In this document: positions 9,701-16,901 of the stretch, piece by piece
Layout: the number at the start of each line of letters is the position of its first letter
Position numbering within the stretch: the first letter of the stretch is position 1
DNA from: a candidate division KSB1 bacterium
Lineage (GTDB): Bacteria > Zhuqueibacterota > JdFR-76 > DREG01
Direction: 5' to 3'
NCBI GenBank assembly: GCA_022566355.1
Contig: JADFJB010000076.1
Coordinates: 1 to 23,160, forward strand
Length of the DNA stretch: 23,160 bases
The notes under the pieces: model-generated
What the model saw: the letters and a program-made list of their open reading frames with translations, nothing else
Databases searched by the model: none
What the model was told of the DNA's origin: nothing
Position numbers and translations under genes: made by a program

Positions 9701-9833
9701 TTAACTTTAAGTAGGCCGAATACCCTTCGTTAGAAAAGATCGTTAGCGATAAGATAACCACCCAAAAAGTCGTCAACCGAACATTAACAATCTGGTGTTT
9801 GGATAATCTGAAAAAATACTTTAAAAAATGCAC
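3762..9833 (-). CDS. sprA: SprA-family outer-membrane translocon protein (type IX secretion)
   Basis: The product has 2023 residues, somewhat shorter than the roughly 2400 of Flavobacterium SprA. It is unbroken from a GTG at 9833; no in-frame ATG precedes the signal segment (LTTFWVVILSLTIFSN, residues about 21-36). Family hallmarks include the DYNYRKGTYFFLNRYFRDQF block (residues about 325-345), the EDSEEIMLNGRRLQSGTDYNIDY segment, the VYVDDFESAKRETPLG block, and long runs of alternating beta strands typical of a very large barrel. Residues about 933-976 are Asp-rich, and a DLNRNGSLD calcium-loop-like motif lies near residue 1000. A highly charged Lys/Glu/Asp stretch lies at about 1667-1695. 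In Bacteroidota, SprA is the pore that passes C-terminal-domain-tagged cargo across the outer membrane with PorV; the same role is inferred here. The gene is divergent from lptF. Confidence 0.92.
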   Translation of the reverse strand: MHFLKYFFRLSKHQIVNVRLTTFWVVILSLTIFSNEGYSAYLKLSPTSSSRNPIVASITQPSYKGLRYSIIQNPLFPNKIPGLKTTYEIQDDLKSVCIQQTLYGQDFKLPVRLAFQDYLDIRYQIGQEQSWINYLSNGPFEESQVSNRSGVGFEIPIPIKSAAFQKIFGGSSVGLQVTGNITINGGLRHEKRSQVKTALNRPSDFNFKMKQTQRFTVKGNIGEKVNVFVDQDSERPFEFNNAVRLQYKGFDDEIVESIEAGNVSLSLPGSRFVTFSTKSTGLFGIKSKFRFGNMKMTAIISQEKGQKKRLSITGGSTNEASKIDDYNYRKGTYFFLNRYFRDQFSNVNQDGIHLIEDPNRSIVEIEVYKSEFNGQARIGEGVVQGWAIAFPEGANPANPDTFFVDQNHHKDFFKRLEQTEYFVQKELGYIALERPLSTGEVLAVAYRDISGNTVGDINYLDTGGSSRIILQLLRTKNPIASDETWDLEWKNVYYLGTRNIDKEAFNLKIYFKPPSGDPQETLNEPGSDPVSYLEIFGLDRRDLNGSPNPDNLLDDDPNIINWARGEIIFPELEPFNSDNLPADKRVSAIYDTTDHRYITSRSNFYISTSAKIRQTSYSLGFNVIEDSEEIMLNGRRLQSGTDYNIDYFSGNLTLLAEEATDPNASLEISYESNQLFQIDRKTILGTRWDYELFNNSFIGGTLLYLNQSTLDQKVRIGQDGPMTNFVWNINTSLNFEPYFITKGLNALPFVKTKEPTTFKIEAELAEIIPNPNSRSNAGTGDNEGVVYVDDFESAKRETPLGVIRRQWTISSVPKFIPGWISYNLLTSDVLKNQSRGKLNWYNPFSLVPIREIWPEQDVNPNVPQTVNVLTLEFERKAQYFEQSWGGLMRYLSAGYADQSTSKFLEVWVHGDEGRLHFEFGQISEDAIPNGGLNTEDQLRNGIRNGILDEDEDTGLDGVAGRDGENVPGDAGDDDWSYTSKSTDYSRINGTEGNLNDDGGRFPDTEDLNRNGSLDLRNDYFSYSFSLDKLHPDTELIAGGLGLDPSVDRGWRMYRIPLADPDTVVGNPQYTNIEYVRLWVDEAPKDHILIEIAEINLVGSEWKERGVIPAGLDQTQIVADDDSTIQITVVNTYDNPDYEPPPGVAGVVDQITRVIQREQALVLKIENLEPGATGIVQKTFFKSQNYINYDKMKMFVYGRDPFGLNMSAENSNIELIFRFGANDKNYYELREKVFPGWDARNEIVLDFEVLTGLKNRPEYLEENYIAVVTEDGDTMKVVGKPSLTNVRELTVGVVNMDSSQSFTGEIWINELRLSGVKKDRGKALRARAVMKLADLGTINMEVNSIDDDFRTVNERFGKGNNKIGGNFNARLQIDKFLPKGLGISIPVNIGFQRSEASPKYFPGSDIIVSKKTANDSLLETIKTISKRTNFSVGLKRNRKSRNPLLKYTIDALSVNYSFSETFTSNSVIEAAKSKSYTGNISHNLNINSKFGFKPFGWLGNGPIVNVLSKTKLFLLPKRFNYKLSFNRKQNNSLNRNGLETPKYSFVINQNVGTSFQPLNRLSVDFSRTHGHDLRNILDWTEVLSGEFGRLTSISQSLKGQYNPSLSNWFKLNISANTNFRYNNNIQQISQGKSASNQVNYSASLSFTPKALVRKFSKKPTTRGRVRRTAPPKKEKEEEEDQEGEKKKDEDDEKDDKGGFSFPNPLKIFPLIGSNLQPISLRYSKKFSKSVYGLEEIPPFKFQIGRTFNPGLVESQNVGTNRGSFVKGYNLDASSGLDISAKLKVTLKYTYDNSQNQTTVITGSITDTRWRFGETEIPFPNWTIRWSGLEKIKFIKKYVQRLTLEHGRTGRLVTKWQDVSDNITNETFTNNFRPLVGATITWKGSLSSNISFDKSFSETVNKRSGSSATKKTRSDISASITYSKSGGLRIPLPFLKNKVIRNNIDFSMNFTKSLDISEQRRGEEGTYQEWTRNEKWSLTPRMTYSFSSTVRGGVHFEFGKTKNKVLGETKITEFGINVNIIISGR

Positions 9834-10313
9834 GCCTAATATACAATATCATAAATATTCAGTGATTTAAACAATTATCGTATCAATCGCTAACTGCTGA
9901 TTCCTCCATCTCTTAAGAATAATCCATATTTCAAATAGTAATGCCGGTTAACTTATCAAAAACGACCCCGATTTTCAAGGGGAAATTCAGAAAACTTACC
10001 AACCGGCTAATGAAAGCCATGTAAAGATATCAAATTATTAATTTTGTAATAGCTCATTAAATCATCGGCACGACGGTGAATTTATCGAATTTCAAAGTCT
10101 GGATAAATGGAATCTATTTTTGAATCTTATCTTTGTTTGTCTTTGGTATACTCTGCATTGTATATTTAAAAGAACTCAATATAAATAAGTTCCTAATATT
10201 ATTTATTTTATTGGCAGGATAGTTGGTAAAGGTTAAGGTTGGTTGTCTTTTTATAACTCGATGATAACTCTTGTTATCAGAGGTTAAAATAAAAGCAAAG
10301 AATAAAAAATAGA
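9834..10313. other. Divergent sprA / lptF intergenic region
   Basis: These 480 bases separate two outward-facing genes, so both promoters should lie here. The stretch is AT-rich with no convincing coding frame. I could not place -35/-10 boxes with confidence on either strand. The clearest structure is the inverted repeat at 10262-10279 in front of lptF. Confidence 0.5.
10262..10279. promoter_or_regulatory. Inverted repeat TGATAAC-N4-GTTATCA upstream of lptF
   Basis: TGATAAC and GTTATCA are perfect 7-bp complements around TCTT, ending 34 nt before the lptF ATG. It may be an operator for a dimeric regulator or a small hairpin in the 5' untranslated leader. Its role is unproven. Confidence 0.35.
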
Positions 10314-12068
10314 ATGAGAAATCCACTATCTTTAAAAACTCTTACCCGCTACATTCTAAAAGAGCATATTGGGCCCTTTTTATTTGCCATCACCCTGTTA
10401 ACCCTCATATTTCTTTTAAACATTTTATTTCGTGATTTAGGACGAATGCTTAGCCGGGGAGTCCACATACTCACTTTTTTGGAATTACTCGGATTAAATT
10501 TAGCATGGATATTTGCCCTTTCATTCCCGATGGGTGTTCTCGTTTCCACACTTTTCACATTCGGTAAATTTTCAGCTGAGAATGAAATCACGGCAATAAA
10601 AGCTAGTGGCATCAGTTTTCTTCAACTGCTTAAGCCTGTTTTGATTGCCGGTATTTTATTGGCAGCCGGATTAATTGTTTACAACAACACAATACTGCCT
10701 GAGTTTAATCATCGTGCTCGACTTTTATCAGAAGATATTTATCGAAAAATTCCTACTATAAAAATAGAACCAAATGTGGTATTTACGGATATTCCCGATA
10801 TCAATTTATTCACAAAGAAGATTATCGATCAGGATAGCAGTTCTCGCTTGGAAACTATAATTATAGATGATTTAACCAATCCCAATAAACGAAAAACAAT
10901 CCTTGCACAATGGGGGATTCTGCAATTCGACAAAGAAGCTGACCGTTTAATCATGGATTTATATGATGGCGAGATCCACGAAGTAGACTACAATAATCTT
11001 TCGGATTATCGTAGGGGAACATTCAACCGACATAGACTAAGCATCGATATTCCCGGGCTTTCCCTTAAAAGAAGCAGCTCAAGTTATCGGGGTGATCGAG
11101 AAAAAAGTACACAAATGATGGAAAGAGATATCAAAAAACATCGAGAATCCATAGCTACAAGGAATGAACGGATTGCCACTCTGATTGAGCAGCAATTTGT
11201 AAACGAATTACCTCTTGATCTATTTCAAAACCTAAATGGTCCGATTACACCATCTAATAGCGATGTATATATATATGATAAAACCAACACTGATCTATTC
11301 AAAATTGTGAAGACCCGGTTAAAAAACTCTCGAAACCAAATCAAACAGGAAAAACGATTAATTCGAAGTTATTCCCGTAACATCAGTTCACTTCAAGTTG
11401 AAATCCACAAAAAATATTCAATCCCCGTAGCATGTATCATTTTTATTTTTGTCGGAGCGCCACTTGGAATTGTAACCAAAAAGGGCAACATGGGTGTAGC
11501 TGTGGCAATTAGCATGCTGTTTTTTTTGATGTTTTGGGTTGGGTTAATCCAGGGAGAAATTCTTGCAGACCGTCAGATAGTTAGCCCTGCCTTTGCGATG
11601 TGGTCTGCAGACATTATTATGGGAATAATTGGATTGGTTCTTGTAGTTTTTACGGTCGGGGAAGTTAATCCATTAAGAATAAGAAAACTGAAAAGGAAGT
11701 ACCCTGAAGAAACTATTAAGGATTCAACATTATTATCTTCTGATTTAGTCAGCAAAAAATTTGTTGAGTCGTCTAAAAAACCCGAGCAAGTAGACTCAAT
11801 GCAAGATAAACAAATAGAAATCAAAGAAGATATAAATGACGAAGGAAGTCCAAGCCATGATTCGGATTCTGTTTTCTTAAAGCGTATACAAGCTGCCAAG
11901 GGATTAGATTTAAAACTACTTTATGATGTATTTGAGGATATTGCTCATCCCCTATCACTTGAGGATCGTTTTTATTTTTATGAACTTTTAGAGGAAATGA
12001 AAAAATATGAGCCACATTACCCTGAGAAGCTTAAAAGAGAATTTTTAAATTTTTGTCAAAGACACTAA
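10314..12068 (+). CDS. lptF: LptF-like LPS-export permease (YjgP/YjgQ family) with extended C-terminus
   Basis: The product has 584 residues. Three N-terminal membrane segments (about 21-39, 60-83, 106-124) are followed by a periplasmic beta-jellyroll region (about 145-250), a charged helical, probably coiled-coil insert (about 255-368), three more membrane segments (about 369-388, 392-414, 428-449), and a hydrophilic tail of about 135 residues. The six-segment plan with a large periplasmic domain between segments 3 and 4 is that of LptF/LptG. These form the inner-membrane part of the LptB2FG transporter that lifts LPS onto the LptC-LptA bridge. E. coli LptF has about 366 residues, so both the insert and the tail are additions. 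The start is ATG at 10314, in an A-rich leader without a clear Shine-Dalgarno. lptG follows after 67 nt. No lptB, lptA or lptC is in the window. Confidence 0.9.
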   Translation: MRNPLSLKTLTRYILKEHIGPFLFAITLLTLIFLLNILFRDLGRMLSRGVHILTFLELLGLNLAWIFALSFPMGVLVSTLFTFGKFSAENEITAIKASGISFLQLLKPVLIAGILLAAGLIVYNNTILPEFNHRARLLSEDIYRKIPTIKIEPNVVFTDIPDINLFTKKIIDQDSSSRLETIIIDDLTNPNKRKTILAQWGILQFDKEADRLIMDLYDGEIHEVDYNNLSDYRRGTFNRHRLSIDIPGLSLKRSSSSYRGDREKSTQMMERDIKKHRESIATRNERIATLIEQQFVNELPLDLFQNLNGPITPSNSDVYIYDKTNTDLFKIVKTRLKNSRNQIKQEKRLIRSYSRNISSLQVEIHKKYSIPVACIIFIFVGAPLGIVTKKGNMGVAVAISMLFFLMFWVGLIQGEILADRQIVSPAFAMWSADIIMGIIGLVLVVFTVGEVNPLRIRKLKRKYPEETIKDSTLLSSDLVSKKFVESSKKPEQVDSMQDKQIEIKEDINDEGSPSHDSDSVFLKRIQAAKGLDLKLLYDVFEDIAHPLSLEDRFYFYELLEEMKKYEPHYPEKLKREFLNFCQRH

Positions 12069-12135
12069 ATCAAATTTATTATTATTTTCTTATATATTCT
12101 AAAGTATCATAAATTCCTAACCACAATTCAATACA

Positions 12136-13212
12136 ATGAACAAGTTTGATCAGTATATTTCCAGACAATTTTTCTATACGCTTGTTTTTGCAGTTGTTAT
12201 ATTCACTATATTTTTTATGATAATCGACCTGGTTGAAAACCTTGATAAATTCATCGATAGAAAAGTACCAAATGAAATAGTGATTCAGTATTATATCTAC
12301 TTTATTCCTTATATTATTATTTTCATCATACCGATTGCTGTTTTGTTATCCACCCTATTTTCAGTAGGAAACATGGCTCGCCACAATGAATTAATTGCAA
12401 TGCAGACCTCAGGGGTCAGTTTAAATCGAATTGCAACTCCCCTGTTGATACTGGGGTTCGTCATTAGTTTGTTGATGATTCTTTTTACGGAATACGTTAT
12501 GCCGCCGGCCAGCCAAAAGAAATTTACTATAAAACGTAAATATCTCGACAGAGTATCGGAAAAGATATTCTTGCAACAAAATAATATTAATATTTTGCAG
12601 GATGAAAATACCAGAGTGTTCATTTCACATTTTGACAGCAAGGAGAACACCGCGTATGATGTAATGATCCAGGAGTATAAACAGGGAAGTTTGGTTGAAC
12701 GTGTTGATGCAAAGAAAATGCGCTGGCAAGACGGCCATTGGATAATGGAAGAAGGAATTTCCAGGATTTTCACAAAGGACACTGAGCAAATTGCTCCTTT
12801 TGAAACCCTGGAAGTCAGGAATTTTGACATTGGCCCTACGGAATTAGGAAAAGTTCAAAAAAAACCCAATGAGATGAATCACAGCGAACTTCGTAAATTT
12901 ATACGAAGGGTTGAGAGAAATGGTTCTGACACCACCAAATGGCTGGTAGATTTACACATGAAATTCTCATTCCCCTTTTCCAATTTCGTAATCGTACTTT
13001 TTGGTATTCCTCTGGCCGCTTCAGGTAAAAGAAGCGGAAAAGCTCTTGGATTTGGGATTAGCCTGGGGTTTTGCTTCTTGTTCTTTGGATTGGTAAAAAC
13101 GCTGCAAACTTTAGGTTATAATGGCATTTTACACCCGGTTTTGGCAAGCTGGGGAAGCAATATCATCATTGCCGGGATAGGGATTCTTTTGATGGCAACA
13201 GCTAGAAAATAA
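12136..13212 (+). CDS. lptG: LptG-like LPS-export permease (YjgP/YjgQ family)
   Basis: The product has 358 residues, the usual length for LptG. Membrane segments lie at about 12-31, 52-76 and 100-119, then a periplasmic beta-rich domain at about 130-275 (RVFISHFDSKENTAYDVMIQEY, MRWQDGHWIMEEG), then three C-terminal segments from about 279 (FSFPFSNFVIVLFGIPLAAS) to the end. The cytoplasmic loop RHNELIAMQTSGVS corresponds to the coupling region that contacts the LptB ATPase in this family. The protein is expected to pair with the upstream LptF-like protein; the two genes are co-directional with a 67-nt gap, so co-transcription is likely. The start is ATG at 12136 with no strong Shine-Dalgarno, as for lptF. 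Which of the two is functionally F or G is assigned by order and size only. Confidence 0.9.
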   Translation: MNKFDQYISRQFFYTLVFAVVIFTIFFMIIDLVENLDKFIDRKVPNEIVIQYYIYFIPYIIIFIIPIAVLLSTLFSVGNMARHNELIAMQTSGVSLNRIATPLLILGFVISLLMILFTEYVMPPASQKKFTIKRKYLDRVSEKIFLQQNNINILQDENTRVFISHFDSKENTAYDVMIQEYKQGSLVERVDAKKMRWQDGHWIMEEGISRIFTKDTEQIAPFETLEVRNFDIGPTELGKVQKKPNEMNHSELRKFIRRVERNGSDTTKWLVDLHMKFSFPFSNFVIVLFGIPLAASGKRSGKALGFGISLGFCFLFFGLVKTLQTLGYNGILHPVLASWGSNIIIAGIGILLMATARK

Positions 13213-13357
13213 AGTTTACAGCAAAATAAAGTACAATTAACCATAATTCTAATATTTGAATTTGAAAATTTACGACATTGTTTCGGTTTTCGAGATTCGG
13301 ATTTAGGATTAAGCGATTCGACATATTGGCTAAATATTGTTGATGAGAGGTAAATGT

Positions 13358-13392
13358 CTAAAATAAAAAAGGCCTGTCCGAAGACAGACCTT
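13358..13392 (-). terminator. Intrinsic terminator of the lipoprotein / beta-barrel operon
   Basis: Read on the minus strand, AAGGTCTGTC pairs with GACAGGCCTT (9 Watson-Crick pairs and one G-U) around a TTCG loop closed by C-G, the very stable UUCG type. It is followed at once by TTTTTTATTTT. It begins 33 nt after the stop of the gene ending at 13425. The plus strand has no T-tract after the stem, so it serves mainly the minus-strand operon, although it lies between convergent genes. Confidence 0.85.
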
Positions 13393-13424
13393 CCGTTGGG
13401 AGGGAGGAAGCCTTTAAAAAATCT

Positions 13425-14678
13425 TTAAAAAACAAATGCGGTCGAAAGCGCCAATCCTATTGCTTTTGCTTTTGATGGTACTAATCCACCGCTAATACTA
13501 ACCCCTGAATCTATATGAATAAATCCCAGTTTAAGACCAAATCCTGTTGATACCGAAACTCCATTTCTGCCCCCAAAACCAATACCAAAACGCAATGGAA
13601 AAAATCCAATCCCACTCCATTCGGTTCCAAATCCAAAATAAGGCTTGGTTGTAACTCCTGGTCTCTCCGAAAATCCCTGGTGATAATCGAAGGCAATCAG
13701 AAAATTGCTTCCCCGTCTCGCAACACCAAATTGGATTTCACCTGGCAGCGTTGTAGAAAACGGATCGATAGCCACTGTCTGGTCACCGTGGATGATAACC
13801 GAATCTTTATCAGAAGAGTTTTCTACATTCAAAGTGCCGTCCGTATAAAAATAGGCTTCAAATTGCTCCGTATCTTTATCCCAATTTATTTTGCTGAAGA
13901 CATTCTTTAACGAGAGGCCGAATGTCCATTTCTCCTGCTTTGCCGCAAATCCGATATCGCCCGAAAATCCGGATCCGCCTTGTGCGTAACGAACTTTAAC
14001 ATTTCCTTTACCCTGGCTTTCAAAACCGTTATAAAACTCACCGCTGGATTCTACTACATTGCTGTATCCTAACCCGATCAAATAATTAAAATTGGCCCCA
14101 AAGTACAATTTATTAAACAAAAACTTACCAAGTGGAAATGCAACTGAGGTCGTTACACTGGTATATCCAAACGCCTCACCCGCATTATTACCGATATCGT
14201 AACTTTCATTCCATCGAATTCCCTCTAAAAAAAGGCGTAAGTAATCCTTTGATATTTTAAGGTTGGAAGCGGCTTTGGCGGAAACAGTCAATGCAAAATA
14301 ACCCACTGCAAAACCGACAGCCTGAACATCAGAAATCACATCCAGGCTCAGCCCATCATCCGGGACGGTAGCAAGAATTGTTTGTATATCCGCGGATGAA
14401 AGATATTGACCAATATAAGCATCATAATGCTTTTTTGAAAAGCTGTTGTTTCCTACATTCAATCCTACGCCCAAAAGTCCAAGGGCAAAAGGCGGCCGGT
14501 CGTTTAGTGCTAAATTAGCAGGATTCCAAAGCGGTGCGGCTAATCCCCGAGCTACTGCTGTATACATCTGGCCCATTCCAAGACTGCGTGCATTGGCATA
14601 ATTTTGTGCTTCGGAACTTACTGTCCAAAACAAAGCATAAAAGAGAATAAAAACGGTGATTTTTTTAAGTTTTTTCAT
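13425..14678 (-). CDS. Outer-membrane beta-barrel protein, FadL/PorV-like
   Basis: The product has 417 residues with a signal peptide (KKITVFILFYALFWTVSSEAQ). The mature start, NARSLGMGQMYTAVARGLAAPLWNPANLAL, is the pattern of FadL-superfamily barrels such as PorV, UPF0164 and DUF5723 proteins, in which Ala/Gly-rich strands precede a WNPA motif. The rest alternates amphipathic strands and turns (GFGTEWSGIGFFPLRFGIGFGG) and ends in LSTAFVF, a terminal Phe typical of substrates of the BAM machinery. It lies 8 nt after the lipoprotein gene and is followed by a strong terminator, so it is the last gene of a two-gene operon. The transported substrate is unknown. A PorV-like role with SprA is possible, but PorV-like barrels are often multiple in such genomes. 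Confidence 0.75.
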   Translation of the reverse strand: MKKLKKITVFILFYALFWTVSSEAQNYANARSLGMGQMYTAVARGLAAPLWNPANLALNDRPPFALGLLGVGLNVGNNSFSKKHYDAYIGQYLSSADIQTILATVPDDGLSLDVISDVQAVGFAVGYFALTVSAKAASNLKISKDYLRLFLEGIRWNESYDIGNNAGEAFGYTSVTTSVAFPLGKFLFNKLYFGANFNYLIGLGYSNVVESSGEFYNGFESQGKGNVKVRYAQGGSGFSGDIGFAAKQEKWTFGLSLKNVFSKINWDKDTEQFEAYFYTDGTLNVENSSDKDSVIIHGDQTVAIDPFSTTLPGEIQFGVARRGSNFLIAFDYHQGFSERPGVTTKPYFGFGTEWSGIGFFPLRFGIGFGGRNGVSVSTGFGLKLGFIHIDSGVSISGGLVPSKAKAIGLALSTAFVF

Positions 14679-14686
14679 GATTAAAA

Positions 14687-16741
14687 TTATTCCTCCTCTG
14701 GATCGACATGATATGTAAACTCACAATAGGCTTTAACATTTATAAAATCATCCGCATAAATTCGGACAATTTCACCATCGCTGCCCGCCAAATTCAAAGA
14801 AAATCCAATAAATATTTCATCGTTAGCAAACAGAGCAATTTGCTGTTGAGTAAGTTCTACAAGAATATCACTAACGACAGCTTCGACGCCATTTCCCCCG
14901 GCAATTCGGGCCGGCTTAAGCGACAACGGCCCAATCGTTAATTCCGGGTTGGTATATACGCTGGTATCCCGACTGCTCATAACAAAGGAAAAGTCCACAC
15001 CTAATGGAATTCGGTTTGATATCTGTGCCATTAGTTTTCCACTTAACACATTATCCCGCAGTTGATCCTGTACATCGGCATCGATTTCTACCGTCTCTAC
15101 GTCTAACTTTACCGACTGGGATGGAAAGCTTAAGCTTAACGGTGCAGAAATAATCACGGTAGTTTCGATAAAATCTGTGTTTCTGATCACTGATTCACTA
15201 CTGCCGTCCCCAATAGTCGCCACACCACTGACGATGATCTTATTTGGGAATATATTGACTAAATCAATAATGTTACTGTTGGTTTTGTCCAAAACGATGG
15301 AAGTAGGTACCGGACCGCCATTGGCTGGCGCTATTTGCTGACTAACATAAACATCTACGGATTGGCCGGTATTTTCATTGACACCAGTAATCTTGATATC
15401 CGGGTGTATGGGAAAACCAATACCATTATTGATTACCAATTCCAACCTCCCTGCTTCGAATTGCAGGCCTTCGATATCATCCGGCAAATCAAAACTCTCT
15501 TCCATCGTATCCAGTGTAATGTGAATTTTGTCCAGCCAGCCCTTGATTTCCGAAAACGATAAATTGGCCAGTCTTATACTGAGACTGATTGCATCATCAC
15601 TCGTTACTGTAATGATATTTCCTTCGGAACCCAACACCCTGGCATTCCAGCTAAAATGTGTTACGGAGCCATCCTGGTTTCGTCCCGGTTTAAATGTATA
15701 CCCGGCTAAATTAATAATTTCTGAAACAGTTTGATTGGACAAAAGATTGATATTCACTTCGGCAGAATTTCCGACAGGATCTATAAAATCATGCAGAAAA
15801 ATATCCAAATCGACATTTATTGGAATATCGTTGGAAATATCAACTCTGAAGAGACCCGTTGCAATGGATGCGCTGGAAATCAAAATGGAGTCGCCAAGCG
15901 CCAGACTATCCGAACCGCTAAACTCCTGCGGTTCCACAATAGCCTGGGCTTCAACAGCAACAATTTCTGAGATATATACCTGGAAATCGATACCGTCCGT
16001 GTTTGCATTGATTTCAACTGGCTGGCCGCCACTACCGGAAGAACCACCGGTCAAAAAGACTTTGATGTCAGACGGAATACGAACACTTGCTAAATCCGTC
16101 GATGCAACTGCCGAAGTCCCCGGCTGAATGTCGGAATCGAACAGGATGTTAAAAAGCAACTCGTTGGTACTTTGGGATCTTGCCTGAATTTCTAACCCTG
16201 CAGATAAGGTTACAGGCAACCTGTTACTAATTGTAATTTGAATTCTCCCGGATCCAATCAATACGGATACGAATGTATCAAAACCAGGAAGCGAAACACC
16301 GACATTGTCATAACCGAAGGTCCCGACTTGCGTTACCTGTCCGTCCAATAAGTAAGCAGCCGGATAGATCTGGCCGAAGGTCATTGATGCAGCTCGAACG
16401 CCGGGGGATGGAACTTTGAATTGACCTAATGAGGAGGAAAAAGTTTCATTCAAATCGGCTACTTTCAACTGATCTCCGACTTCGTAACGACTAAATTCCT
16501 CTTCAAATTCAAAATTAACCAGACCGCTTTCCCCTTCTGCCAGGTATTGGGTGTCTTCAATCAACTCTTCAACGGTGATTACCCGGTTGATTAATGGAAT
16601 AGCAACCGTTACATCCCAGGTTGGAGCCGATGGCTCTTTGAATGAGCAGGATACCGCAAACAGGGAAACGGTTAAAACTGAAATAAATGCAACGAAATAT
16701 AGGAGTTTATGAAATTTATTAAAATTGATAGATTGGTTCAT
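14687..16741 (-). CDS. Large surface or periplasmic lipoprotein of unknown function
   Basis: The product has 684 residues. A hydrophobic segment (LLYFVAFISVLTVSLF) leads to AVSCSF, an acceptable lipobox, so lipid attachment at Cys 32 or so is likely. The mature N-terminus SAPTWDVTVAIPLINRVITVEELIED is followed by about 600 residues of beta-rich sequence with repeated strand patterns (NRLPVTLSAGLEI, NDIPINVDLDIFL, NGIGFPIHPDIKI, NRIPLGVDFSFVM). This suggests at least four related beta-sandwich units. No enzyme motif was seen. The start ATG at 16741 has a good GAGG five bases upstream. The promoter at 16765-16792 and the barrel gene 8 nt downstream make an operon. A lipoprotein paired with an outer-membrane barrel suggests a two-part surface complex; this is inference. 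Confidence 0.75.
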   Translation of the reverse strand: MNQSINFNKFHKLLYFVAFISVLTVSLFAVSCSFKEPSAPTWDVTVAIPLINRVITVEELIEDTQYLAEGESGLVNFEFEEEFSRYEVGDQLKVADLNETFSSSLGQFKVPSPGVRAASMTFGQIYPAAYLLDGQVTQVGTFGYDNVGVSLPGFDTFVSVLIGSGRIQITISNRLPVTLSAGLEIQARSQSTNELLFNILFDSDIQPGTSAVASTDLASVRIPSDIKVFLTGGSSGSGGQPVEINANTDGIDFQVYISEIVAVEAQAIVEPQEFSGSDSLALGDSILISSASIATGLFRVDISNDIPINVDLDIFLHDFIDPVGNSAEVNINLLSNQTVSEIINLAGYTFKPGRNQDGSVTHFSWNARVLGSEGNIITVTSDDAISLSIRLANLSFSEIKGWLDKIHITLDTMEESFDLPDDIEGLQFEAGRLELVINNGIGFPIHPDIKITGVNENTGQSVDVYVSQQIAPANGGPVPTSIVLDKTNSNIIDLVNIFPNKIIVSGVATIGDGSSESVIRNTDFIETTVIISAPLSLSFPSQSVKLDVETVEIDADVQDQLRDNVLSGKLMAQISNRIPLGVDFSFVMSSRDTSVYTNPELTIGPLSLKPARIAGGNGVEAVVSDILVELTQQQIALFANDEIFIGFSLNLAGSDGEIVRIYADDFINVKAYCEFTYHVDPEEE

Positions 16742-16764
16742 TTCCGCCTCTTTCTGTATCTTGT

Positions 16765-16792
16765 TTTATAATTCGTTATTATTTTCGGTCAA
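16765..16792 (-). promoter_or_regulatory. Sigma-70-like promoter of the lipoprotein / beta-barrel operon
   Basis: On the minus strand TTGACC (16792-16787) is followed after 16 nt by TATAAA (16770-16765). Initiation about 7 nt further would give a leader of roughly 17 nt that still contains the GAGG ribosome site. It is the best -35/-10 pair I could find in the window. Confidence 0.55.
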
Positions 16793-16901
16793 ATTATTTA
16801 AAGAATGAGCACGGTATTTATATGAAGCGTGTATGGGCGAATTTTGTATCGATTGGGAACAAATTATAGGAAAATGGACGTGTAGTTCAAGTGAAGTCTT
16901 T

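Noticed and set aside
10114-10326. Minus-strand frame of 70 codons in the sprA/lptF intergenic region
   Set aside because: Low-complexity AT-rich product without a ribosome site, overlapping the lptF start; no family resemblance.
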